Below are positions 34,055-42,656 of a DNA stretch of 54,233 bases, piece after piece. The notes under the pieces were generated by a model. It did not search any database. It was not told the DNA's origin and was given only the letters and a program-made list of their open reading frames with translations. Position numbers and translations under genes: made by a program. The first letter of the stretch is position 1. Every line of letters starts with the position of its first letter. Source of the stretch: an uncultured Clostridiaceae bacterium (lineage in GTDB: Bacteria; Bacillota; Clostridia; Lachnospirales; Lachnospiraceae); assembly GCA_958441075.1 (NCBI GenBank), contig CAUCBQ010000001.1, forward strand, positions 1 to 54,233. Reading direction: 5' to 3'.

Positions 34055-34480
34055 TCAGCCAATCATAAAGGTCAGCTCTCCGGTAACAGCTACCTTTCCG
34101 TCTACCGTAGCTGTGGCCTTTCCGATGCCTACCGGTCCCTTCTGGCGGATAATCTCACACTCTAAGCGCAGACGGTCTCCCGGAACTACCTTGTGCTTGA
34201 ATTTCAGTTTGTCAATGCCGCCGAAATATGCTGTTTTTCCCTTAAAGCCCTCCTGAGACAGAATGGCAACTGCTCCGGTCTGAGCCAGAGCTTCTACCAT
34301 CAGAACTCCCGGCATAACGGGCTCCTGCGGAAAATGGCCTCTGAAAAAGGACTCGTCATATGTGATTGCCTTGTAGCCTACGGCTCTTACGCCGGGCTCC
34401 AGCTCCTCAATGCAGTCCACCAGCAGGAAGGGGTGGCGGTGGGGAATAATCTCCTGAATCTCTTTAATACCCATTAACAT
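34055..34480 (-). CDS. fabZ: 3-hydroxyacyl-ACP dehydratase FabZ
   Basis: This 141-residue hot-dog fold dehydratase removes water from 3-hydroxyacyl-ACP. It has the active-site histidine motif IPHRHPFLLVD near residue 14 and RGHFPQEPVMPGVLMVEALAQ with the catalytic glutamate. AGGAGG lies 8 nt before the ATG. It is the only dehydratase in the operon. Confidence 0.96.
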   Translation of the reverse strand: MLMGIKEIQEIIPHRHPFLLVDCIEELEPGVRAVGYKAITYDESFFRGHFPQEPVMPGVLMVEALAQTGAVAILSQEGFKGKTAYFGGIDKLKFKHKVVPGDRLRLECEIIRQKGPVGIGKATATVDGKVAVTGELTFMIG

Positions 34481-34504
34481 ATCTTAATCCTCCTGATGTA
34501 TGCC

Positions 34505-35035
34505 TTATTTAATGCGGAACAGTGGCTGTCCGTACTCTACCACATCCTCGTTGTTTACGAGGACTGCCTCTACTACGCCGTCATATTCGCTCTCAATCTC
34601 ATTCATCAGCTTCATAGCCTCGATAATGCCGAGAGTCTGTCCCTTTTTCACTGTATCTCCCACTTTTACATATGGTTCTGCATCAGGAGAAGATGAACTG
34701 TAGAAGGTACCTACCAGCGGAGAGGTGATTACCTTATCAGAGCCGATATCTGTTCCTGCCTCTTTTGCGTCTGCGGGAGCGGCTGTCTGTGCTGCGGGTA
34801 CACCTTCCGGAGCCTGTACGCCGGAAGCGGTCACTGCCTCATGGGCAGAAAGAACGTGAGCCGGGCCGGGAGCTGCAAATACTGCCGGGGCAGCCGGGGC
34901 GCCTACGGTTACGATCTTTGCCTCTTCCTTTTCCTTTTTCAGAGAAATCACCGTATCTCCCTGCTCCAGCTTAAAGCTGGTTAAACTGGAATCAGACACA
35001 GCCTGAACCAGTGTAAGGATTTCATCGATATTCAT
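34505..35035 (-). CDS. accB: Biotin carboxyl carrier protein AccB
   Basis: A 176-residue carrier for acetyl-CoA carboxylase. The C-terminal biotinyl domain contains EAMKLMNEI, whose Lys is biotinylated. An Ala/Pro-rich flexible linker (about 45-100) joins it to a helical N-terminus. The start at 35035 is preferred because AGGAGG is 8 nt upstream; the ATG two codons earlier is only 2 nt from it. Confidence 0.95.
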   Translation of the reverse strand: MNIDEILTLVQAVSDSSLTSFKLEQGDTVISLKKEKEEAKIVTVGAPAAPAVFAAPGPAHVLSAHEAVTASGVQAPEGVPAAQTAAPADAKEAGTDIGSDKVITSPLVGTFYSSSSPDAEPYVKVGDTVKKGQTLGIIEAMKLMNEIESEYDGVVEAVLVNNEDVVEYGQPLFRIK

Positions 35036-35054
35036 TTTCATGTCCTCCTGTTCC

Positions 35055-36293
35055 TTACTCTGTAAATTTCTTTACAATCAGGCTGGCATTGTGTCCGCCA
35101 AAGCCCAGTGAGTTGCTGATTGCATAATTTACATCCATTTCTACGCCGTCACCCTGAGTGTAATCCAGATCGCAGCCCTCGCCTGGCTCCTCAAGACCAA
35201 GAGTAGCATGAACATAACCGTCCTGAATGGATTTTACACAGGTAATGAACTCTACGCCGCCTGCTGCTCCCAGAAGATGACCGATCATAGACTTGGTAGA
35301 ATTAATCTTCACCTTCTCTGCCTGATCCCCAAGAGCCAGACGAATCGCCTTTGTCTCAAAGAGGTCATTGTGATGGGTGCTGGTGCCGTGAGCATTGATA
35401 TAATCTACCTGCTCCGGCATGATCTCTGCGTCCTTCATGGCAAATTCCATAGCCTTCGCAGCGCCGCTGCCGTCCTCAGCAGGGGAAGTGATATGGTATG
35501 CGTCGCAGGTAGCTCCGTAGCCCACTACCTCTGCCAGAATATTGGCTCCTCTGGCCTTTGCATGCTCCAGAGACTCTAACACAACCACACCTGCGCCTTC
35601 ACCCATAACAAAGCCGTTTCTGTCCTTGTCAAAAGGAATGGAAGCACGCTTTGCGTCGTCTGTTGTATTTAAAGCAGTCAGAGCAGTAAAGCCTGCAATG
35701 CCAATGGGTGTAATGCTGGCCTCAGTTCCTCCGGCTACCATCACATCTGCCTCGCCGTACTGAATGGCGCGGAAGGCTTCTCCGATGGAGTGAGTACCGG
35801 TTGCACAGGCAGTCACCACGTTGATACATTTGCCCTTAAGTCCAAACTGGATCGCTACGTTTCCTGCTGCCATATTGCAGATCATCAGAGGAACCAGAAG
35901 AGGTTCTACACGGCTGGGGCCTTTTTCCAGAAGCTTCTTCTCACTGCGCTCCATAGCCTGAAGGGAACCGATACCGGAACCTACGCTGACGCCTACACGG
36001 AAAGGATCTTCCTTTTCCATGTCAATGCCGGACTGATCTAAAGCCTGCTTTGCCGCAGCTACAGCAAACTGGGAAAATGGCTCCATACGGCGGGCTGTCT
36101 TCGGCTCCATGTATGCCTTGGGATCAAAATCCTTTACCTGAGCTGCCAGCTTGCATTTGTAATCAGTTGTGTCAAAATAGGTAATGGGTGCAATACCCAG
36201 TGTCTTATCCTTTAAGGCCTGCCAGAAGCTCTCCACATCATTTCCGATGGGTGTAATGGCTCCCATGCCTGTTACTACTACTCTTGTCTTCAT
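35055..36293 (-). CDS. fabF: 3-oxoacyl-ACP synthase II
   Basis: A 412-residue condensing enzyme that elongates acyl-ACP. The nucleophile is in VTACATGTHSIGEA, and the two histidines are in NAHGTSTHHND and KSMIGHLLGAAGG. MKTRVVVTGMGAITPIGND is the family start, with AAGGAG before it. It follows fabG by 31 bp. Confidence 0.97.
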   Translation of the reverse strand: MKTRVVVTGMGAITPIGNDVESFWQALKDKTLGIAPITYFDTTDYKCKLAAQVKDFDPKAYMEPKTARRMEPFSQFAVAAAKQALDQSGIDMEKEDPFRVGVSVGSGIGSLQAMERSEKKLLEKGPSRVEPLLVPLMICNMAAGNVAIQFGLKGKCINVVTACATGTHSIGEAFRAIQYGEADVMVAGGTEASITPIGIAGFTALTALNTTDDAKRASIPFDKDRNGFVMGEGAGVVVLESLEHAKARGANILAEVVGYGATCDAYHITSPAEDGSGAAKAMEFAMKDAEIMPEQVDYINAHGTSTHHNDLFETKAIRLALGDQAEKVKINSTKSMIGHLLGAAGGVEFITCVKSIQDGYVHATLGLEEPGEGCDLDYTQGDGVEMDVNYAISNSLGFGGHNASLIVKKFTE

Positions 36294-36324
36294 ATGATCC
36301 GCTCCTTCTCTTTCCGGTCTGCAG

Positions 36325-37065
36325 TTACATGGCCATTCCGCCGTCTACGCTGATGACCTGTCCTGTGATGTATCTGGCGTCCTCAGATGCCAGAAATGCA
36401 ACTGTATTGGCAATATCTTCTACTTCCCCGAAATTCTTCATGGGAATCTGCTCCATCAGAGCTTTTTTAATGTCATCCTTTAACACATCCGTCATCTCTG
36501 TGCGGATAAATCCGGGAGCAATGGCATTTACGGTAATACCACGGCTTGCCATCTCTCTTGCCACGCTCTTTGTGATTCCGATTACGCCTGCCTTTGCAGC
36601 GCAGTAATTGGCCTGTCCTGCATTTCCAAGCACACCGGATACAGATGAGATATTGATAATCCTTCCGGATCTCTGCTTTAACATCTGACGTGAGATGTGA
36701 TGAATGCAGTTGAATACACCCTTTAAGTTGGTCTGGATCACTGCGTCAAAGTCTTCCTCAGACATTTTCATTACCAGGTTGTCTCTTGTGATGCCTGCAT
36801 TATTTACAAGGATGTCCAGACGACCGTACTTTGCCACAATTCCGTCCAGCATTTCCTTGCTGCTGTTAAAGTCGGAAACATTGCACTGCACTGCCTCCGC
36901 GCTGCCTCCGGCCTCCCGGATCTCCTGTACTGCTTCCTCTGCCTTTGCAGCAGAACCGTTATAGTTTATGATCACTGTTGCGCCCTTTGCAGCCAGTGTT
37001 TTTGCGATCTGGCGGCCAATTCCGCGGCTTGCGCCCGTTACCAGTGCGATCTTTCCTTCCAGCAT
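36325..37065 (-). CDS. fabG: 3-oxoacyl-ACP reductase
   Basis: A 246-residue short-chain dehydrogenase that reduces 3-ketoacyl-ACP with NADPH. It has the cofactor loop TGASRGIG (about 10-17), NNAGI, the catalytic Ser of NISSVSG and the YCAAK motif. The start codon lies 1 bp after the fabD stop, with its ribosome binding site AAAGGAG overlapping the end of fabD. Confidence 0.96.
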   Translation of the reverse strand: MLEGKIALVTGASRGIGRQIAKTLAAKGATVIINYNGSAAKAEEAVQEIREAGGSAEAVQCNVSDFNSSKEMLDGIVAKYGRLDILVNNAGITRDNLVMKMSEEDFDAVIQTNLKGVFNCIHHISRQMLKQRSGRIINISSVSGVLGNAGQANYCAAKAGVIGITKSVAREMASRGITVNAIAPGFIRTEMTDVLKDDIKKALMEQIPMKNFGEVEDIANTVAFLASEDARYITGQVISVDGGMAM

Positions 37066-37066
37066 A

Positions 37067-37993
37067 TTAATTCTCCTTTAAAGCTTCGATTACTTTGTCA
37101 ATGTCTTCTAATTTCTCTATGTTCAGACTCTTTACACTGCGGTCAATCTTGCGCATAAAGCCTGTCAGCGTACGTCCCGGACCGATCTCAATAAAAGTAT
37201 CCACACCGTCTGCCAGCATAGCCTCTACGCTCTGCTGCCATTTTACAGAAGAAGATACCTGACGGGTCAGAAGCTCCTTTACCGGAGCTGCCTCTGTCAC
37301 ATATTCTGCGGTCACGTTGGCAACATAAGGAATCTTTGGAGCATTTACTTCTACCTGAGAAAGCACCTCTCCCAGCTTCTCTCCGGCTCCTGTAAGCATA
37401 CCGGAATGGAAGGGGCCGCTTACATTCAGCAAAATAGCTCTCTTGGCTCCTGCTGCCTTTAAACGCTCGCAGGCTTCCTCTACCGCTTCCTTTTTACCGG
37501 AAATAACTATCTGTCCCGGACAATTGTAATTGGCAATCCATACGCCTTCCATGGAAGAGGTAATTTCCTCAATCACAGACGCATCCAGAGCCAGAACAGC
37601 CGCCATGGCGCCTTCTCCTGCCGGAACCTCCTCCTGCATCAGGATACCTCTCTGGCGCACCGTTTTAATGGCGTCGTCCTCGCTCATCACGCCTGCTGCT
37701 GCCAGAGCGCAGTATTCTCCCAGGCTTAAACCTGCTGCCACATCGGGATGAATCCCTCTTTCTTCCAGCACCTTCATCATGGCAATACTGGTTGTTACCA
37801 TAGCTGCCTGAGTATATTCCGTAATATCCAGACGGTCGTTGGGCTCAAAGCACAGCTGGGGAACAGAGAAGCCTAAAAGCTCAGAAGCTCTGTCAAATAC
37901 CGTTCTTCCAGTCTCTGTCTGCTCATAAAAATCCTTTCCCATACCGCAGGTCTGTGCGCCCTGACCTGGGAAAATAAATGCGATCCTGCTCAT
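37067..37993 (-). CDS. fabD: Malonyl-CoA:ACP transacylase
   Basis: A 308-residue acyltransferase that loads malonyl groups on ACP. It has the oxyanion-hole motif FIFPGQGAQ, the serine nucleophile in AGLSLGEY, and the catalytic His in SGPFHSGMLTGA. It lies 3 bp after fabK and 1 bp before fabG, indicating tight coupling. Confidence 0.96.
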   Translation of the reverse strand: MSRIAFIFPGQGAQTCGMGKDFYEQTETGRTVFDRASELLGFSVPQLCFEPNDRLDITEYTQAAMVTTSIAMMKVLEERGIHPDVAAGLSLGEYCALAAAGVMSEDDAIKTVRQRGILMQEEVPAGEGAMAAVLALDASVIEEITSSMEGVWIANYNCPGQIVISGKKEAVEEACERLKAAGAKRAILLNVSGPFHSGMLTGAGEKLGEVLSQVEVNAPKIPYVANVTAEYVTEAAPVKELLTRQVSSSVKWQQSVEAMLADGVDTFIEIGPGRTLTGFMRKIDRSVKSLNIEKLEDIDKVIEALKEN

Positions 37994-37996
37994 TTT

Positions 37997-38923
37997 TTAC
38001 TCCCTGTTTAAAAGTTTCTTTGCCTGCTCCATCATCTCGTCAATCATTTCCTTACAGGTCTGTTCCTTGGAAATCAGACCGGCGATCTGGCCTGCCATTA
38101 CAGTACCGTTCATTACATCGCCTTCCTGTACTGCCTTGCGCAGGGAGCCCAGAGTCAGGTACTCCAGTTCCTCAAAGGACTTTCCTTCCTGCTCTAACTT
38201 TGTATACTCTCTTGTCATCTGATTTCTCAGGCCTCTTACCGGATGACCGTGGGTTCTTCCGGTTACTACCGAGTCAATATCCTTTGCCTTGATGATGCGC
38301 TGCTTATAGTTTTCATGTACAATGGATTCTTTTGCCACTACAAAGCGGGTTCCCATCTGAACAGCCTCTGCGCCCAGCATAAAGGCTGCTGCAATGCCTC
38401 TGCCGTCTCCGATACCGCCTGCCGCAATGACAGGAATAGAAACTGCGTCAACTACCTGAGGAACCAGAGTCATCGTCGTTTCCTCGCCAATATGACCGCC
38501 GGACTCCATACCCTCTGCCACCACTGCATCAGCCCCATATTTTTCCATACGGCGGGCCAGCGCTACAGAAGCCACTACAGGAATTACCTTAATACCTGCG
38601 TCCTTCCACATCTGCATATATTTCTCAGGATTTCCGGCTCCGGTGGTAACTACCTTAATGCCTTCCTCCACTACGACTCTTGCCACATCATCTGCATGAG
38701 GGCTTAAAAGCATTACATTTACACCAATAGGGCGGTCTGTGAGCGCTCTTGCCTTGCGGATCTCCTCACGAACGACCTCTCCCGGTGCGTTTGCCCCGCC
38801 GATCAGTCCCAGGCCGCCTGCTGCGGACACGCCTGCTGCCAGACTGTGCTCTGCCACCCAGGCCATACCGCCCTGGATGATGGGGTATTCAATTCCTAAC
38901 ATTTCTGTAATTCTTGTTTTCAT
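37997..38923 (-). CDS. fabK: Enoyl-ACP reductase II FabK
   Basis: A 308-residue FMN-dependent enoyl-ACP reductase: the MKTRITEMLGIEYPIIQGGMAW start, GAGNPEKYMQ, AEGMESGGHIGE with the conserved His, and PVIAAGGIGDG. FabK replaces FabI in many Firmicutes and typically makes them insensitive to triclosan. The start at 38923 has GGAAGG upstream; an extension to 38968 lacks support. It carries no C-terminal cysteine cluster, unlike the paralogue at 29768. Confidence 0.93.
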   Translation of the reverse strand: MKTRITEMLGIEYPIIQGGMAWVAEHSLAAGVSAAGGLGLIGGANAPGEVVREEIRKARALTDRPIGVNVMLLSPHADDVARVVVEEGIKVVTTGAGNPEKYMQMWKDAGIKVIPVVASVALARRMEKYGADAVVAEGMESGGHIGEETTMTLVPQVVDAVSIPVIAAGGIGDGRGIAAAFMLGAEAVQMGTRFVVAKESIVHENYKQRIIKAKDIDSVVTGRTHGHPVRGLRNQMTREYTKLEQEGKSFEELEYLTLGSLRKAVQEGDVMNGTVMAGQIAGLISKEQTCKEMIDEMMEQAKKLLNRE

Positions 38924-39020
38924 TGTCTTCCTTCCAATAGAGGAAACAGCGTGCTTCAATCCATCCACACGCCGTCCCTCTCATTTGCTTATGCAATTTT
39001 ACACTCTGGCCTTGAGGATC

Positions 39021-39254
39021 TTATGCCTCTACGCCGTGGTTCTTTAAGTACTCCATAACATCGCCAACTGTAGACATCTTCTCTAACTCCTCTGCAGGGA
39101 TCTCTACAGAATACTCATCCTCTAAAGCCATTACCAGCTCAAAAAGATCCAGGGAATCAGCGCCCAGATCTTCCTTAAAAGAGGAAGCCTCGGTTACGGA
39201 CTCAGCGTCTACGCTTAACTGCTCTGCAATAATTTCTTTCATCTTCTCTAACAT
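39021..39254 (-). CDS. acpP: Acyl carrier protein
   Basis: A 77-residue acidic carrier protein with the phosphopantetheine site DLGADSLDLFEL (Ser34). It shuttles intermediates between the enzymes of this operon. AAAGGAG precedes the start. A 140-bp AT-rich gap separates it from fabH, the widest in the operon. Confidence 0.96.
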   Translation of the reverse strand: MLEKMKEIIAEQLSVDAESVTEASSFKEDLGADSLDLFELVMALEDEYSVEIPAEELEKMSTVGDVMEYLKNHGVEA

Positions 39255-39394
39255 GATCTTTGTCTCCTTTTGACATATTATTATTATATTACAATTTAAA
39301 TATTTACCATTATATTCGTGAAATGTCTATGCCCTTTTTACGGGGCTTTACATTTTTTATTTATTTTTTTGCTTTTTAAAGCATTTTTACAGAT
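39255..39394 (-). promoter_or_regulatory. AT-rich gap between fabH and acpP, possible internal promoter
   Basis: After the fabH stop there is a short AT-rich stem with T-runs, then, near acpP, TATAAT-like sequences without a good -35 box. This could separate fabH expression from the very high acpP expression usually needed. The evidence is weak. Confidence 0.35.
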
Positions 39395-40357
39395 TTACCA
39401 CTCTAAAAGCAGCGCTCCCCAGGTAAGACCTGCCCCGAATCCTGATAACACAACCTTTTCTCCGCGCTTCAGCTTTCCCGCACGGTTCAGCTCATCTAAA
39501 AGGATGGGAACAGAGGCTCCGGATGTATTTCCATAGCGCTCCATATTGGCAGGGAACTTTCCTATATCAACCTTCAGGCGTTTTGCAATGGACTCGATGA
39601 TGCGGTAATTGGCCTGATGGATAATGAAATGGTCAATATCTCCTGTCGTGCAGCCTGTTTCCTCCAGCACCTGGCTGATGCATTCGGGAACCTTCTTTAC
39701 TGCAAACTTAAAGACCTCCTGACCGTCCATAGCCATATATCCAAGCTCCGGCTTCCTTCCCAGAAGGAAGTTTCCGTTAGAACGCGATCCACAGGTAAGA
39801 ACCTCCCCCTTGGCTCCATTAGAATGCATATTTAATCCCAGAATACCGGTTTCCTCCGCTCTTACCACAGCCGCGCCAGCTCCATCTCCAAAAAGAACGC
39901 AGGTTCCACGGTCTGTCCAGTCAACCAGTTTACTGAGCACATCTGCTCCAATTACAAGAACCGTCCTGTATATTCCAGAGGAGATAAAGGCGTGAGCTGT
40001 ACTGAGGGCAAATACAAAGCCGGTGCAGGCCGCGCTGATATCATAACAGGCCGCATGAACTGCTCCGATCTTTGCCTGTACCTCGCAGGCTCCATTGGGG
40101 AAGCAGGAATCCGGTGATGATGTAGCCAGAAGAATCAGGTCAATTTCCTCCGGTGAAATACCCGCCTGCTCAATGGCTCTGGCCGCTGCCTTTGCCGCCA
40201 TATCAGACGTACTGTCCTCTGTGGCAATTCGTCTTTCCCTTATGCCTGTACGGCTGCGAATCCATTCATCATTTGTCTCAACAATCCTTGAAAGATCATC
40301 GTTTGTAACGATCTGTTCCGGCACATACGAGCCGGTTCCTATTATTCTGGTTGTCAT
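39395..40357 (-). CDS. fabH: 3-oxoacyl-ACP synthase III
   Basis: This 320-residue enzyme starts fatty-acid synthesis by condensing acetyl- or branched acyl-CoA with malonyl-ACP. Catalytic residues lie in SAACTGF (Cys111), IIHQANYRI and GNTSGAS. It is the first gene of the operon, about 87 nt after the predicted transcription start that overlaps a FabT-like operator. The ribosome binding site is weak (GGGTAAA). Confidence 0.96.
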   Translation of the reverse strand: MTTRIIGTGSYVPEQIVTNDDLSRIVETNDEWIRSRTGIRERRIATEDSTSDMAAKAAARAIEQAGISPEEIDLILLATSSPDSCFPNGACEVQAKIGAVHAACYDISAACTGFVFALSTAHAFISSGIYRTVLVIGADVLSKLVDWTDRGTCVLFGDGAGAAVVRAEETGILGLNMHSNGAKGEVLTCGSRSNGNFLLGRKPELGYMAMDGQEVFKFAVKKVPECISQVLEETGCTTGDIDHFIIHQANYRIIESIAKRLKVDIGKFPANMERYGNTSGASVPILLDELNRAGKLKRGEKVVLSGFGAGLTWGALLLEW

Positions 40358-40432
40358 TTTTATTTACCCGGCCCTGAATGAGCGGCTCAAAAGCCTCCGC
40401 TGCCCAAGGGCTGTACCTTCCTTTACTGAAAT

Positions 40433-40449
40433 ACTTTGAATCTCAAAGT
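40433..40449. promoter_or_regulatory. FabT-like operator at the fatty-acid operon promoter
   Basis: ACTTTGA-ATC-TCAAAGT is a perfect inverted repeat with 7-bp arms. Its core, TTTGA-N3-TCAAA, has the architecture of the streptococcal FabT box (TTTGATTATCAAA). It begins 1 bp after the -10 element and covers the likely transcription start, where a repressor would block initiation. Confidence 0.7.
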
Positions 40450-40450
40450 A

Positions 40451-40479
40451 ATACTACAAGATCATGTAGTCTTTGTCAA
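40451..40479 (-). promoter_or_regulatory. Promoter of the fatty-acid synthesis operon
   Basis: Minus-strand TTGACA (40474-40479), 17 bp, TAGTAT (40451-40456). The spacer includes a further inverted repeat, ACTACA/TGTAGT (40453-40470). Confidence 0.85.
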
Positions 40480-40556
40480 GTGATTTTAGCCGGAGAAAAT
40501 ATTCCGAATATTTACTAATTTATACCACAATTTACCAATTTAAACTTTTCCATTTA

Positions 40557-40585
40557 TTGACTTTATTTCCGTATTTTGCTACCTT
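40557..40585 (+). promoter_or_regulatory. Promoter of the abrB-like gene
   Basis: Plus-strand TTGACT (40557-40562), 17 bp, TACCTT (40580-40585), 47 bp before the ATG. An AGGAGG-type site (AAAGGAGGTC) precedes the gene. Confidence 0.6.
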
Positions 40586-40632
40586 TAAGTTACAGAAGTC
40601 CATAATTTTATACCTACAAAGGAGGTCATGGG

Positions 40633-40899
40633 ATGAAAACCACAGGAGTAATCCGTAAACTGGATGAGCTGGGCAGAATCACGCTTCCTATTGAATTAAG
40701 GAGAAGTCTTGACCTGGACGTCAAAGATGGACTTGAAATTACGGTTCAGGATGACTGCATTATCCTTAAAAAAGCAGAAAGCGCAGATATCTTTACCGGC
40801 AGTACCGAGGATCTGATTGAATACGAGGGAAAGAAGGTTTCCCGCAGTTCCGTTTTAGCTCTGGCAAAACTGGCCGGACTGAATGTAGCAGAAGCCTGA
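40633..40899 (+). CDS. AbrB family transcriptional regulator
   Basis: An 88-residue protein with the N-terminal AbrB swapped-hairpin DNA-binding domain: TTGVIRKLDELGRITLPIELRRSLDL, then DGLEITVQDDCIILKK. The C-terminal half lacks AbrB sequence identity and may serve dimerisation. B. subtilis AbrB and SpoVT control the transition to stationary phase and sporulation. The position near rsmI, trmN and holB matches the abrB locus of B. subtilis, so it may be the direct counterpart. Confidence 0.9.
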   Translation: MKTTGVIRKLDELGRITLPIELRRSLDLDVKDGLEITVQDDCIILKKAESADIFTGSTEDLIEYEGKKVSRSSVLALAKLAGLNVAEA

Positions 40900-40934
40900 T
40901 GGGCGGCTGCAGTCTTTAAAACCTATATAAAAAT

Positions 40935-40983
40935 ATCCCCCTGTGCACGCTGTATTGATATGCTCATGTATGCGCAGGGGGAT
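40935..40983. terminator. Bidirectional terminator between abrB and nrdI
   Basis: ATCCCCCTG (40935-40943) pairs with CAGGGGGAT (40975-40983), extended by GTGCA/TGCGC-like pairs. It is followed by TGTTTTGTT on the plus side and by ATTTTTATA on the minus side, serving the convergent abrB and nrdI genes. Confidence 0.8.
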
Positions 40984-40992
40984 GTTTTGTTA

Positions 40993-41346
40993 TTATATAG
41001 AAAGCTTCCCCCGAATCGCCCTGTGATCATAGGAATCTCCCACTCCGTCTACCTGAGCGATGACGGGAACTCCGTACATCTGTGAAATAACCTGACCTGC
41101 TCCGCAGAAGGTATCGCCGTGACGCTGCATATTTCCGGATACAATCACGCCCTTTAAATGTTTGTGATTTTCTTCTAGAAAAGCAGCTACCACAGGCGGC
41201 ATAACTCCTCTGCCATCGGTATAAGTAAAAAGGATGAAGTCCTGATCCATTGTTTCTGTGCCATCCTTTATCTTCATGGCCTCTAATCCAAGAATGTGAA
41301 CCAGTTCCTCTACATTTCCGCTTCTTGAAGCATATACATATTCCAT
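40993..41346 (-). CDS. NrdI-like flavodoxin
   Basis: A 117-residue small flavoprotein resembling NrdI, which supplies oxidant to the manganese cofactor of class Ib ribonucleotide reductase. FMN-loop features are YASRSGNVEEL at the N-terminus, FTYTDGRGVMPPVVAAFL, GVIVSGNMQRHGDTFCGAG, and ISQMYGVPVI. No nrdE or nrdF is in the window. In an anaerobe the role of an orphan NrdI is uncertain. It follows the split thrE genes by 6 bp. Confidence 0.8.
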   Translation of the reverse strand: MEYVYASRSGNVEELVHILGLEAMKIKDGTETMDQDFILFTYTDGRGVMPPVVAAFLEENHKHLKGVIVSGNMQRHGDTFCGAGQVISQMYGVPVIAQVDGVGDSYDHRAIRGKLSI

Positions 41347-41352
41347 AAATCC

Positions 41353-41835
41353 TTAAAACCTCCTGCTCTGTTCCCTGTTTTTGATTCTGCGGCTTCGCAG
41401 ATGGCCCTTCAGGCTGATAAAAAATCTCGCCATATGAGATGCAAGTATGATACCCAGGGCAATCGCTCCTGCCTCTGTAAGCACCAGCCCCGAGTAGGTT
41501 CCAAATTCTTCCTGATATCCCTGCACCAGATAGTACATAGTGTAGTAAAGCGCCTCTCCCGGAACCTCCGGTATAAGCATGGGAACCAGCAGAAGAATCA
41601 CCGGGGTGCGCAGTATCCGGGCCAGAATCTCGCTTAAGGCCGCCACAAAAAGGCTGGCCGCCAGAAGACCGGCAAATATACTGCACCCCAATGCTCTGCA
41701 TACAAGGTATACCGCCCAGCCTGCACCACTTCCAAGAGCAATCACAGCCAGCTTTCTGCCCCGAACGCCAAAAAGAACTGCAAAGCCAACAGAACCGATC
41801 ATTCCGGTAATGGTCTGTACCACAGAAAAAATCAT
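41353..41835 (-). CDS. Threonine/serine exporter, small membrane subunit (ThrE C-terminal half)
   Basis: A 160-residue membrane protein with about four or five helices, matching the C-terminal half of ThrE-type exporters (DUF3815). It includes LVPMLIPEVPGEALYYTMYYLVQG, the conserved PG motif region. The start at 41835 has GGGGAGGAG upstream. It overlaps the larger subunit by ATGA, as expected for two halves of one transporter. Confidence 0.85.
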   Translation of the reverse strand: MIFSVVQTITGMIGSVGFAVLFGVRGRKLAVIALGSGAGWAVYLVCRALGCSIFAGLLAASLFVAALSEILARILRTPVILLLVPMLIPEVPGEALYYTMYYLVQGYQEEFGTYSGLVLTEAGAIALGIILASHMARFFISLKGHLRSRRIKNREQSRRF

Positions 41836-42623
41836 ATCGCTCCTCCCCAAATGATAATCACAGCAAAGCCTACAGCTACTGCAACTGCCTTCAAAAGAGC
41901 CTCGCTCATATTGAGAAGTCCGCTGATCATATCTCCGTTTATCATATCTCTCAGAGAGTTGGTAAGCTGAAGCCCCGGAATTACCAGCATAATATCGCCA
42001 ATCATGATCTTGTCCGGCTGTACGCCGATTCCTGCCTTTACCAGCAACAGTACGCATATGGCTGTTACCGCACTGCAGAACATATTCTGGATAATGCTAT
42101 TCAGCCTTAAAACTGCACTTCCATGAAGCGTGGCATACAAAACAGCCCCTGAAATAGCCGCTGCTGCTCCATCCATCAGGGTACCTCCAAAAAATACAGA
42201 CAGAGATGAGGCTATCATCATATGCATTCCCAGCTCCAGGCCCGTGGAAATCCTTTTTCCGTTTTTTATTGCATCAAGTTCGGCCTTTAATTCCTCAACC
42301 CCCACAGGATCAGCGCAGATTCTGCGGGACAGTTCATTTACCTCTGCCACCTTTTCAAGATCTGTATTTCTCGTTCGGATTCGTCTTGTCTGGGTAATGG
42401 TCCTTCCATCCGAAAGCATGGCTGTGACAATAATACTGGATGTTATGGTAAATACGTCAGCCCTCACAAAACCATAAGCCATGCACAGTCTGGTAATCGT
42501 ATCCTCCACCCTGCTTACCTCTGCGCCATGCATGGCAAGCAGTTCTCCCGCATCCATAATCGCTGTCATAAAATATTTCATCCGGTCATACTCATTTTCC
42601 CCGAAAATCATTTCTCTGTTCAT
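41832..42623 (-). CDS. Threonine/serine exporter, large subunit (ThrE N-terminal half)
   Basis: A 263-residue protein matching the N-terminal half of ThrE (DUF1212). A soluble part (about 1-135: GELLAMHGAEVSRVEDTITRLC, then TRRIRTRNTDLEKVAEVNELSR) is followed by five hydrophobic helices. In Corynebacterium a single ThrE exports threonine and serine. Here, as in many Firmicutes, the two halves are separate overlapping genes. Confidence 0.88.
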   Translation of the reverse strand: MNREMIFGENEYDRMKYFMTAIMDAGELLAMHGAEVSRVEDTITRLCMAYGFVRADVFTITSSIIVTAMLSDGRTITQTRRIRTRNTDLEKVAEVNELSRRICADPVGVEELKAELDAIKNGKRISTGLELGMHMMIASSLSVFFGGTLMDGAAAAISGAVLYATLHGSAVLRLNSIIQNMFCSAVTAICVLLLVKAGIGVQPDKIMIGDIMLVIPGLQLTNSLRDMINGDMISGLLNMSEALLKAVAVAVGFAVIIIWGGAI

Positions 42624-42656
42624 GTTTATACCATCCTCGGACAGCCCGTTTTCCTG

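Noticed and set aside
41027..41701. 224-residue minus-strand frame over nrdI and thrE
   Set aside because: It is an out-of-frame shadow; both genes below it have clear domains and ribosome binding sites.
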